Notes under the pieces: generated by a model | What the model was told of the DNA's origin: nothing | The model's database searches: none | What the model saw: the letters and a program-made list of their open reading frames with translations, nothing else | Part shown: piece by piece, positions 1 to 8,220 of the stretch | Layout of the letters: every line of letters starts with the position of its first letter | Numbering within the stretch: position 1 is the first letter of the stretch | Position numbers and translations under genes: made by a program | Assembly: GCF_003268775.1 (NCBI RefSeq) | Contig: NZ_QLSU01000019.1 | Coordinates: 96,161 to 160,160, forward strand | Direction of reading: 5' to 3' | Length of the DNA stretch: 64,000 nucleotides | From: Paraburkholderia unamae | GTDB lineage: Bacteria; Pseudomonadota; Gammaproteobacteria; Burkholderiales; Burkholderiaceae

Positions 1-1029
1 AATCCGGTGGCGGCATTGACGGGCGGATCGATGTCCTGGCTGCTGGAAGGGCTCGAACTCGAACGCGGCCAGATTCGAACCGCGCCGCGCCCGGACGACG
101 CGACGCTCGCCGATGCGCGAGCCCTCGCGCAACGCGCTGCGAAGCGGGCCGGCGTGATCGAGATCGACCACACGACGCTCGCTGGCTTCGAGCGCGAGGC
201 GGCGACGCAGACGCTCTATCGTTTCGACGTGCGCAGCCCGCTGGAATACGAAGCGGGTCACCGCGCGGGCTGGAGGTCGGCGCCCGGCGGACAACTCGTG
301 CAGGCGACCGACGAGTACGTGGGCACGCTGCATTCGCGCGTGGTGCTCTCCGACGACGACGGCGTACGGGCGCGCATGACGGCATCCTGGCTCGTGCAAC
401 TCGGCTATCTGCACGTGTTCGTGCTGACCGGAGACGACACCACGGTCGATTTCGAAAGCGGGCCCGAGGCGCCGGTGATTTTCCGCACGCCGGAGCGCGC
501 ACGATGGATCGAGGCAGACCACCTCGCACAGGCGCTGGAGGCGGGCACCGCGCAGGTCGTCGACGTGGACAGCAGTCTCGCGTTTCGTCGCGCGCATATT
601 TCGGGTGCGCGCTTCGTGGCGGCGAGCGCACTCGAAGCCGTGCTCGAGCGGATCGACGATCCGTCACGCCAGCTCGTCATCACATCGGGCGACGGCGTCC
701 TCGCGGGTCTGCTCGCTGCCCAATTGCGCGGCCGTCGTGAAGGGGTCGCGGCGCTGCTGGGCGGAACGCAGCGCTGGCTCGCGCTCGGTCTTGCGCAAGC
801 CACCGGCGACGCAGGGAATCTGACCGGCGACGACGATGCCTGGTACAGCCCCTATCACTATGCACCCGACGAGTCCGCGAAGCAGATGCGTGGCTATCTC
901 GCATGGGAGTTGCAGCTCGTCGAGCAGGTCGAACGCGACCGGATTGCGTCGATCGATGTGATCGACTTCGGCACACCGACCCAAGCGCGCAGCGAGGCGC
1001 GGCTCACGGCCCTGCGCGGCACGGTATGA
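1..1029 (+). CDS. Rhodanese-like multidomain protein, C-terminal part (cut by window start)
   Basis: The reading frame is open from the first base, so the true start lies upstream and only about 340 residues are present. It is a paralogue of the protein at 5208-6785: both share the stretch from the end of one rhodanese domain through an APGGQLxQATDxY segment and a DDDGVRA..TASWL segment to a C-terminal YLAWEL/YLEWEL helix. Rhodaneses move sulfane sulfur through a loop cysteine. In the domain visible here the loop position reads SDDDGVRAR with no cysteine, so this copy of the domain is probably not a catalytic sulfurtransferase. It ends 37 bases before the monooxygenase start and very likely belongs to the same operon. 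The family call is firm; the substrate is unknown. Confidence 0.8.
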   Translation, partial: NPVAALTGGSMSWLLEGLELERGQIRTAPRPDDATLADARALAQRAAKRAGVIEIDHTTLAGFEREAATQTLYRFDVRSPLEYEAGHRAGWRSAPGGQLVQATDEYVGTLHSRVVLSDDDGVRARMTASWLVQLGYLHVFVLTGDDTTVDFESGPEAPVIFRTPERARWIEADHLAQALEAGTAQVVDVDSSLAFRRAHISGARFVAASALEAVLERIDDPSRQLVITSGDGVLAGLLAAQLRGRREGVAALLGGTQRWLALGLAQATGDAGNLTGDDDAWYSPYHYAPDESAKQMRGYLAWELQLVEQVERDRIASIDVIDFGTPTQARSEARLTALRGTV

Positions 1030-1066
1030 GCGACACACCCGGGCTCGATTGCACAGGAACGCGATC

Positions 1067-2419
1067 ATGACTGCGCCACGCAGATTGCATCTGAATACCA
1101 ATGTCACAGGAACGGGCCGACACCCTGCGGGGTGGCGAACGCTCGACAATCCGAAGTCGATCATCGACCTCGGGTTCTTCACGGAGATCGCCCGGATCGC
1201 GGAGAGAGGCAAGCTGGATGCCGTGTTCCTGTCCGACGCGCTGGCGCTGCGCGGTCACGCGCACGGGCCGGCACAATCGCTCGAACCGACTGTGCTGCTG
1301 ACTGCGCTCGCGGGCGTGACGCGGCACGTTGGTCTGATCGGCACTGCGTCGACTACCTTCAACGATCCGTTCAATCTTGCGCGCCGGTTCGCATCGGTGG
1401 ATCACCTGAGTGCCGGGCGCGTCGCATGGAACGCGGTGACGACTTACGACCCGGACGCGGCGGCGAATTTCAGCATCGCCCAGCCGCTCGACAAGGACGC
1501 GCGCTATGCACGCGCGGAGGAATTCGTCGAGGTGGTGGTTAAGCTGTGGGACAGTTGGGAAGACGACGCGTTGATCGCCGACCGGGCGAGCGGCCGCTAT
1601 GCGGACCCCACACGCGTTCACGCCATCGCGCATCGAGGCGCGCACTTCCAGGTGGATGGGCCGCTGAACCTGCCGCGCAGCCCGCAGGGGCGACCCGTGC
1701 TGGTGCAGGCAGGCGGTTCCGAAGCGGGCGTTGCACTGGCCGCGCGCCACGCCGACGCGGTGTTCACCGCGCAGACCACGCTCGACGGCGCGCAGGCGTT
1801 CTATCGCGACATCAAGGCCCGTGCGGCCGCCCATGGTCGCGAGCCGGATCAGCTACTGGTGCTGCCGGGCCTCTATCCGGTGATAGGCGGCACGCTGGCC
1901 GAGGCGCGCGCGCGCAAAGCGGAGATGGACGCGCTGCTCGACCGCAGTTTGGAACTCAACAAGTTCGCGCGCGCGCTCGGGCTCGACGCCGCGGATCTAC
2001 AACTCGACGCGCCGCTGCCTTACACACGTATCGACGAGGGCAACAGCACCGACGTTTCGCGCGGCTTCATCCGCGCCACGGTGTTGCTGGCCCAGAGCGA
2101 GAACCTGACCGTTCGCGATCTGCTCGACCGCAATCCCGGCGCGCACCGGATGGTGGTCGGCACGCCCGAGACCATCGCTAACGACATCGCGCGCTGGTTC
2201 GATGCTCGTGCGGCAGACGGTTTCAACCTCAATGCCGACGTGTTCCCGTCGGGCCTCGCGGACTTCGTCAATCACGTCGTGCCATTGCTCCAGCGCAAGG
2301 GCATATTCCGGCGAGACTACGAAGGCGCCACGCTGCGCAAGCACTACGGCCTGCCGCGGCCATCGAGCCGCTATGCGCAAGAGGCGCTAGCCGCGGAATC
2401 GGTCAACGCCGAGACCTGA
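1067..2419 (+). CDS. LLM-class FMN-dependent monooxygenase (NtaA/SnaA/DszA type)
   Basis: A protein of 450 residues matching the luciferase-like, reduced-flavin-dependent monooxygenases of the nitrilotriacetate/dibenzothiophene sulfone group. It has an N-terminal LHLNTNVTGTGRHPAGWR segment, LDAVFLSDALAL, a SAGRVAWNAVTTY core and a VLVQAGGSEAGVALAARHADAVF strand near the middle. These enzymes use FMNH2 from a separate reductase and O2 to cleave C-S or C-N bonds; no reductase gene is visible here. The ATG at 1067 has AGGA nine bases upstream and is preferred over a TTG at 1049. The ABC transporter and rhodanese neighbours point to an organosulfur substrate, which is inference. The family call is firm and the exact substrate open. 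Confidence 0.88.
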   Translation: MTAPRRLHLNTNVTGTGRHPAGWRTLDNPKSIIDLGFFTEIARIAERGKLDAVFLSDALALRGHAHGPAQSLEPTVLLTALAGVTRHVGLIGTASTTFNDPFNLARRFASVDHLSAGRVAWNAVTTYDPDAAANFSIAQPLDKDARYARAEEFVEVVVKLWDSWEDDALIADRASGRYADPTRVHAIAHRGAHFQVDGPLNLPRSPQGRPVLVQAGGSEAGVALAARHADAVFTAQTTLDGAQAFYRDIKARAAAHGREPDQLLVLPGLYPVIGGTLAEARARKAEMDALLDRSLELNKFARALGLDAADLQLDAPLPYTRIDEGNSTDVSRGFIRATVLLAQSENLTVRDLLDRNPGAHRMVVGTPETIANDIARWFDARAADGFNLNADVFPSGLADFVNHVVPLLQRKGIFRRDYEGATLRKHYGLPRPSSRYAQEALAAESVNAET

Positions 2420-2492
2420 GCGCCCCCATGTGTGATGCGCTGCCCGGTTTCAGGGGCGGGCGCGATACGGTTTTACCTGAATGAGGACACCT

Positions 2493-3320
2493 ATGTCTTC
2501 CCGAGAATCGACCCTGACCGCGGCGCCTTCAACCGCGCCTGCCCGACCCTTCGCCCGACTGTCGGGCCTGCGGGAACCCGCCTGGCGAGCCATCGTGCCG
2601 GCTCTCCTGATCGTGCTGTGGCAGGCGGCATCGTCGCTCGGCGTGACCAGCGAGTTCGTGCTGCCTTCACCCGCATCCGTGCTGGCCGCGTACCGCGAAC
2701 TCTGGCAGTCCGGCGACCTGCAGGATGCGCTGAAGATCTCGCTCGCTCGCGCGGCGCTGGGTCTGCTGATCGGCGGTGGCGCAGGACTGCTGCTCGGGGT
2801 GGCAGCGGGCCTTAGCAAATCAGCCGAGCGCGGCTTCGACAGCGTGCTGCAAATGCTGCGCACGATCCCGTTCATCGCGCTCGTGCCGATCTTCGTCGTG
2901 TGGTTCGGCATCGGCGAAGTGTCGAAGGTCGCGCTGATCGTCGGCGCGGCGCTGTCGCCGATGTATCTGAGCACCTATCACGCGATTCGCGGCATCGACC
3001 CGAAGCTGCTCGAACTCGGCCGCACGTTCCGGCTGTCGCGTCGCCACCAGATCCGTCTGATCATCCTGCCGATGGCGCTGCCCGGCATCCTCGTCGGTGT
3101 GCGCTATGCGGCGGCGATCGCGCTGCTGGCGCTCGTCGCGGCGGAGCAGATCAATGCGAGCGCGGGTATCGGCTACATCCTCAACAACGCGAATCAGTTT
3201 CAGCGCACCGACATCATCATCGCGGGCATTCTCGTGTACGCGGTGCTCGGGATCGGCGTGGACGCGCTGCTGCGCTACGTGGAACGCAAGGCGCTCGCCT
3301 GGAGGGGGAAGCATGTCTGA
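2493..3320 (+). CDS. ABC transporter permease, SsuC-like
   Basis: An integral membrane permease of about 275 residues with roughly six hydrophobic helices. It carries the binding-protein-dependent permease loop (LELGRTFRLSRRHQIRLIILPMALPG), where the cytoplasmic ATPase docks. It resembles the SsuC/TauC/NrtB group for sulfonates, taurine or nitrate. The ATG at 2493 sits six bases after a GAGGA Shine-Dalgarno sequence at 2483-2487, so it is preferred over the in-frame ATG at 2481. Its last codons overlap the start of the ATPase gene by 8 bases, suggesting translational coupling. With the ATPase and the binding protein it forms a complete importer. Confidence 0.88.
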   Translation: MSSRESTLTAAPSTAPARPFARLSGLREPAWRAIVPALLIVLWQAASSLGVTSEFVLPSPASVLAAYRELWQSGDLQDALKISLARAALGLLIGGGAGLLLGVAAGLSKSAERGFDSVLQMLRTIPFIALVPIFVVWFGIGEVSKVALIVGAALSPMYLSTYHAIRGIDPKLLELGRTFRLSRRHQIRLIILPMALPGILVGVRYAAAIALLALVAAEQINASAGIGYILNNANQFQRTDIIIAGILVYAVLGIGVDALLRYVERKALAWRGKHV

Positions 3321-4050
3321 ACTCATCGCGGCGCCGGCCATCGACACGGCGCCTGTTGCCGCGAAACTGACGGGCGTCAGAAAGCGCTATGGCGAACACA
3401 CCGTGCTCGACAACGTCGACTTCTCAGTGCGCAAGGGAGAGTGTGTCGCGCTCGTGGGACCGTCGGGGACCGGCAAGACCACGCTGCTGCGATTGCTGGC
3501 GGGACTGGAATCCACGTCGGGTGGCGTGACCGAGGTCACGCGCAATACTTCAGTCGTATTTCAGGAGCCGCGCCTCATCCAGGCACTGCGCGTGTGGAAG
3601 AACGTGCTGCTGGACGATGCCGGGCTGCCCGACGCGCGAACGCGTGCTCGCACCGCGTTGCAGGATGTCGGGCTGGAGGACAAGCTGGAAAGCTGGCCCG
3701 TCAACCTGTCCGGCGGCCAGGCGCAGCGCGTGGCAGTGGCACGGGCGCTCTATCGCAGCCCGGAGCTGATGCTACTGGACGAGCCGTTCAGCGCGCTCGA
3801 TGCGTTCACGCGGCGCAGCATGCAGAGCCTCGTGCTGAAGCTGTGGGCGAAGTACCGGTTTGGTCTCGTAATCGTCACGCACGACCTTGACGAGGCACTT
3901 CTGCTCGCGGACCGCATCGTGATCCTCGCGAGAGGCCGTATTTGTCACGAGACGCGTGTCGACCTCGCGCGGCAGCGCGACGTCACTTCACCCGAATTCA
4001 ATGCGCTCAAGCGCGATTTGCTCAGCCAGTTTTCGCAGAGCCTTTCCTGA
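3313..4050 (+). CDS. ABC transporter ATP-binding protein, SsuB-like
   Basis: A 245-residue ABC ATPase with all the canonical motifs: Walker A GPSGTGKTT at residues 49-57, Q-loop VVFQEPRL, signature LSGGQAQRVAVARAL, Walker B LMLLDEPFSALD and H-loop VTHDLDEA. It energises the adjacent permease. The ATG at 3313 lies within the last codons of the permease gene, preceded by GGAGGGGGAAG as ribosome binding site. The size and short C-terminus fit the nitrate/sulfonate/taurine subfamily, and the neighbouring monooxygenase and rhodaneses favour sulfonates. The subfamily is known; the substrate is inferred. Confidence 0.9.
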   Translation: MSELIAAPAIDTAPVAAKLTGVRKRYGEHTVLDNVDFSVRKGECVALVGPSGTGKTTLLRLLAGLESTSGGVTEVTRNTSVVFQEPRLIQALRVWKNVLLDDAGLPDARTRARTALQDVGLEDKLESWPVNLSGGQAQRVAVARALYRSPELMLLDEPFSALDAFTRRSMQSLVLKLWAKYRFGLVIVTHDLDEALLLADRIVILARGRICHETRVDLARQRDVTSPEFNALKRDLLSQFSQSLS

Positions 4051-4080
4051 CGTTTTTTTTATTCTTCGAACAAGGTACGT

Positions 4081-5127
4081 ATGTCGCTGAAGAACACATT
4101 CCATGCGGGCATCGCGGTCCTGCTCACTGCCGCCACGCTCGCGCTCGCTGGGGTTGCCAGCGCGCAGAACCCGCCCGACCTGAAGAACACGAAACTCGTG
4201 ATCGCGTATCAGGATCCGGCGTTTCCAGCCTTGATCCGCAAATCCGGCGTGGTGAACAGCGCACCGTACCAGATCGAATGGGTGCTGCTGACGGGGCCGG
4301 CCGCGAACCTGTCGGCGTTGTACGCGAACCGGATTGATCTCGGTCACATGGGCGATACCTCGCTCACCATCGAGCAGTCCAACGCGCGCACCGAATGGAC
4401 GAAGGATGCTGCGCCGCTGCACATCGTCGCGGCCTGGCGCAACTTCTACTCGAAGGACTATCCGCCGGTGGTGACTGCCGTGCGCACGAGCGCGAAGATC
4501 GATAGCGTCGCGCAGATCAAAGGGCACAAGGTCGGTTACAACTACGGCGGCTACAACCACTCGCAATATCTCGCGACGCTGGTGAGGGCCGGTGCCACGG
4601 AAAAGGACATCGAACCGGTCAAGTTCGCTGATGGCGCCACCTCCGCAGCCGGTTTCAATGCCGGAGAGGTGGACGTATACGCAGGCGCGCTCGGGCCGAT
4701 CCTGCCCACCTTCAAGTCGGGCGCGGGCCATATCCTGCTGACGGATCGCGATACGCAGATTCCGGCGCTCAACGTCTGGACCACGACGTCCGCCGATCTG
4801 AAAGACCCGGCAAAGGTTGCCGCGCTGCAGGACTTCTTTTCGCGGATGTCGGGCTACTGGGCGTGGCACGACGCGCATCGCGCCGACGTGATCGCGATCC
4901 TGAAGGACACGCTCAAGATTTCCGACGACCGTGCGGCGTTCGAGTACCAGGTGCGCAGTGGCAGCTTCGTGAAGTTCGACGCGGGACTGATTGGCCAGGA
5001 GCAGAAGATCGCGGACATTCTGTACGACGGACATGCGATCCACAAAAAAGTGAAGGTCGACGTCGAATACGATCCGCAATTCAACGGCGTGCAGAAAGCG
5101 CTCTGGCCGATCCCGTCGAAGGATTGA
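4081..5127 (+). CDS. Periplasmic sulfonate-type substrate-binding protein, SsuA-like
   Basis: A 348-residue secreted solute-binding protein. Residues 1-28 are a classic Sec signal peptide (positively charged start, hydrophobic core, cleavage after ASA-Q or VASAQ). The mature part has the NMT1/SsuA-type pattern: an early strand KLVIAYQDPAFPALIRKSG, a GPAANLSALYANRIDLGHMGDTS ligand-site region and a KGHKVGYNYGG segment after KIDSVAQI. It would deliver aliphatic sulfonates or a related organosulfur compound to the upstream permease and ATPase. It follows the ATPase by 30 bases, so it is probably cotranscribed. Nitrate or taurine binding cannot be excluded from sequence alone. Confidence 0.85.
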   Translation: MSLKNTFHAGIAVLLTAATLALAGVASAQNPPDLKNTKLVIAYQDPAFPALIRKSGVVNSAPYQIEWVLLTGPAANLSALYANRIDLGHMGDTSLTIEQSNARTEWTKDAAPLHIVAAWRNFYSKDYPPVVTAVRTSAKIDSVAQIKGHKVGYNYGGYNHSQYLATLVRAGATEKDIEPVKFADGATSAAGFNAGEVDVYAGALGPILPTFKSGAGHILLTDRDTQIPALNVWTTTSADLKDPAKVAALQDFFSRMSGYWAWHDAHRADVIAILKDTLKISDDRAAFEYQVRSGSFVKFDAGLIGQEQKIADILYDGHAIHKKVKVDVEYDPQFNGVQKALWPIPSKD

Positions 5128-5207
5128 GTCGAGATCCCGCACGATATGTCCGCAGACGCAGATAAACCCCGGCGCGGGCAGTTGTCCGTGCACGATGGAT
5201 ACCAGGC

Positions 5208-6785
5208 ATGACCCAGACGATCCCGGCAGCCACCCTGAAACGCTGGCTGCATGATGGCGGCGAAATTGCACTCTTCGACGTTCGCGAGCACGGACAGTAT
5301 GGCGAGGGCCACCCGTTCTACGCGGTGCCGCTACCGTACAGCGCGCTTGAGCGCGACGTGGGGCGGCTCGCGCCGAACCGCAGTGTGCGCATCGTGCTCT
5401 TCGACGAAGACGACAGTGAACGTGGCCCGGCCCGCGCGGCGGCTGCCCGGCTCGCAACGCTCGGCTATACCGCTGTTCAACGGCTCGAAGGTGGCGCGCG
5501 CGGCTGGCAGGAAGCCGGATTCGCCTTGTTCAAGGGCGTCAACGTGCCGTCGAAGGCGTTCGGCGAGCTCGTCGAGACGCTCGCGCATACACCGCATGTG
5601 TCCGCCGCGACGCTGCTTCAATGGCAACGCTCGGCGACGCCTCCGGTGGTGCTCGATGGACGTCCGGTCAGCGAATTCGCCGCGATGAGCATTCCTGGCG
5701 CGACGTGCTGCCCGAACGGCGAACTCGCGCTGCGGTTCGACGGCCTCGTGCAGGACGCGCAGACCCCGGTCGTCATCAATTGCGCGGGCCGCACGCGCAG
5801 CATCATCGGCGCGCAGACGCTGCTGAACCTCGGCATCCGCAATCCGGTGTATGCGCTCGAAAACGGCACGCAAGGCTGGTTCCTTGCCGATCTGCCACTG
5901 GAGCGCGATCAGCAACGCCGCTACCACGACGAGGTTCGCGTTACGCCGGAGCGGATCGCGGCGGCGCGCGCGCTCGCGCTGCGCGCGGGCGTGGAATGGG
6001 CCGACGCTGGAGCGGTTCGCAGATGGGTCGACGCAGGCGAGCGCACCGTGTACCTGTGCGACGTCCGCACAGCAGAGGAGTTCGCCGCCGGCACGCTGCC
6101 GGGCGCGCAGCACGCGCCCGGCGGACAACTGCAACAGGCAACGGACCAGTATCTCGGCGTGCGTCACGCGATCGTCTTGCTGTTCGACGACGATGGCGTG
6201 CGCGCGCCCGTCACCGCGAGCTGGCTTAGACAGCTCGGGCACGAGGCCTGGGTGCTCGAAGGAGGCCTGCGCAGCGGACTCGCACTGTCCGACCCGCGTG
6301 TGCCCGATCCGGTCGCGTTGCCGGTCATCTCGACCGACGAGCTCTCCCGCCGGCTCGCCGACGCAGCCGCATCGGTCGTGGATCTGCGCCCGAGCGCAGC
6401 ATGGCTGAACGGTCATGTGCCCGGTAGCATCTGGACGATCCGTCCGCGGCTTGCCGATGCGCTCAGCCGATCCGGTCCACCGGTCACATTCATTGCCGAC
6501 GATCCGCGTCTGGCCGCATGGGCGGTGTCGGATCTGCCACCCGCGGAGCGGAACGCATTCACCGTGCTGGACGGTGGGTTCGCCGCGTGGGAGGCGCGCG
6601 GTGGGGAAGTACGCCGTGCGCCGGAAGGGTTGACACCCGCCGAGCGGATCGACTTTCTGTTCTTCGTCCATGACCGGCATGCGGGAAACAAGGCTGTATC
6701 GCGCGCCTATCTCGAGTGGGAACTTGGGCTGCTCGCACAACTGGATGGGCAGGAGCGCGGCGCGTTTCGTCTGCTGGCACCGTGA
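5208..6785 (+). CDS. Four-domain rhodanese-like sulfurtransferase
   Basis: A protein of 525 residues made of about four rhodanese-like domains (roughly residues 1-105, 125-240, 265-385 and 390-490) and a C-terminal helix. Domain 2 has a proper active-site loop, INCAGRTRS, with the catalytic cysteine near residue 192. The matching loops elsewhere (LFDEDDSERG in domain 1, LFDDDGVRAPV in domain 3) lack cysteine, so only one domain looks catalytic. The paralogue at 1-1029 flanks the other side of the same transporter and monooxygenase genes. A role in handling sulfur released from the imported substrate is likely but inferred. It starts 80 bases after the binding protein and is probably the last gene of the operon. 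Confidence 0.87.
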   Translation: MTQTIPAATLKRWLHDGGEIALFDVREHGQYGEGHPFYAVPLPYSALERDVGRLAPNRSVRIVLFDEDDSERGPARAAAARLATLGYTAVQRLEGGARGWQEAGFALFKGVNVPSKAFGELVETLAHTPHVSAATLLQWQRSATPPVVLDGRPVSEFAAMSIPGATCCPNGELALRFDGLVQDAQTPVVINCAGRTRSIIGAQTLLNLGIRNPVYALENGTQGWFLADLPLERDQQRRYHDEVRVTPERIAAARALALRAGVEWADAGAVRRWVDAGERTVYLCDVRTAEEFAAGTLPGAQHAPGGQLQQATDQYLGVRHAIVLLFDDDGVRAPVTASWLRQLGHEAWVLEGGLRSGLALSDPRVPDPVALPVISTDELSRRLADAAASVVDLRPSAAWLNGHVPGSIWTIRPRLADALSRSGPPVTFIADDPRLAAWAVSDLPPAERNAFTVLDGGFAAWEARGGEVRRAPEGLTPAERIDFLFFVHDRHAGNKAVSRAYLEWELGLLAQLDGQERGAFRLLAP

Positions 6786-8220
6786 TGTGATGCTGGGGCG
6801 AGCGTTGCGGCTCCCATCCATGAGCTCGCGACACCGCACGTGGAACGGCGTGAGCGTGGTCACCGATCCACGCGCCGCCATGCAGCACACGAATGCACGG
6901 GTGGAAACGCGCTTAGGCGAGGCTGGATCGATCGGATAGTCCGGCATTCTCCAGCGCGAGCATTGATGCCTGCGCATCTGTCGGCAACTGCTGCCGCGCC
7001 AATTCACTTCATACACAGCAGTGGTGCCGTCGCTGATGAACCCGCAGACGCTTCGTGGCGAGTGAGCGACCGTTCGTTTTCCTTGGCGTCGTGATGAAAG
7101 GAGTCGCTGCGTCCTCGCGACCTGATCAGTGTGTTCGCATCGCGTTCGTAGCAGGCAACGTCGATTCGCCGTGATGCGAGCCTTCTGACCGCTTGATTTC
7201 AACAAGAGCCATTGCGCGTTCGTGCATAGAGCGGCTGAGAAGGGTCATGAAGACGCATTTGACTGCGGTGAGAGCTGCCGTTCGTCGACGCCGGTTTGCG
7301 AATGGCTGTTAAAGAGTGTGCGGTCACACCTCGGCGCCCGATCACCGGCCATCGGCTTAGACCGGTCAGGTGGCGGACGTGAGTGTCAGGGGCCAAGGTC
7401 CGCTCTCTGTGCGAAGCCAAAGAGCAAAAGTCCCTCCGGGAGCTAAATAGGTTGACAGCCGATCTGTAATGTCAAAAGTCGCGAGACTACATTGCTCGCC
7501 GGTCCCGGACGACGCGGGTATCAGTGATTCTCAGACGACCGGTTGAATCCGCCACCCACTTCTGCCGTTGACCAGATCCTCGCGAATCGACCGCAATACG
7601 CTGCAGACCGGACACCCAAGCGATATCGGCCCACGCGCGCTTGCCCTTTCAGCTCCCCGCTGGAGCTGCCGGCGCACCCCGCGTCACCTTTGCCCGTCGG
7701 CGGGACTTCTCATGTTTGCCTGTCCCCGACAGCGCCGAAAGTTGACCGGAAGCGACTCCAGACTTAAAACACGAGGTGCTGTGTCAAGCGATCGCGGTCC
7801 AAGTGGTGTCGCATGTGTTTCTCCGTGGCCTTGCAATCGCGAAGGTGAAAACAGAGCCGTAATGTTCCCGCTACAACCTAGAACATTCCGCCCACGGCTG
7901 ACCAAAGGTCTGTTCGAAAAGTGAATATGCCAATCGCATAAAAAGGAAGCGCCGGACATGGTCTGGTCTGCAACGCGTGGGCATAGAGGTGACCACGCTT
8001 GTTTCGAGTCGAGGCTAATGTAAGATATGGGATGGATGCCTCTTTTCCTGAGAGGAATCCGAGTTGCTGCGGCGATGCCAGGCCCTCGTCGCAAAGGATT
8101 ATCAATCTCGTAGAGAGTTGCCGCTTATCGGGTACGCTCGCTGCGAATGAAGAAAGACTATGGTGTGTACATGTTGGGGGAAGGGAGTTCTCGACGCCCG
8201 ACTAGAACGGGGTCTCACAG
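6786..8220. other. Gene-poor stretch of about 1.4 kb before the defence island
   Basis: No open frame here has a convincing start, ribosome site and coding bias together; the frames present are short and interrupted. The only structure seen is an inverted repeat TTGACA-N12-TGTCAA at 7452-7475. Its left arm looks like a -35 box, but no good -10 follows. Base composition drops towards 8000, where the lower-GC island begins. The leader of the giant gene at 8221 must lie at the end of this stretch. Repeats shared with other replicons may be present but cannot be judged without a search. Confidence 0.4.

Noticed and set aside
3988..5457. Long minus-strand open frame opposite the binding-protein gene
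   Set aside because: It is the shadow of high-GC coding on the plus strand; it is Arg/His-rich, has no ribosome site and no family pattern.
5331..7205. Minus-strand open frame of about 620 residues opposite the rhodanese gene
   Set aside because: The composition is that of an antisense shadow (excess Arg, Ala, His), and the plus-strand frame has clear domains.
7452..7475. TTGACA at 7452 as a promoter for the giant gene
   Set aside because: No -10 box follows at the right distance and it is over 750 bases from the start codon; kept only as an inverted repeat.
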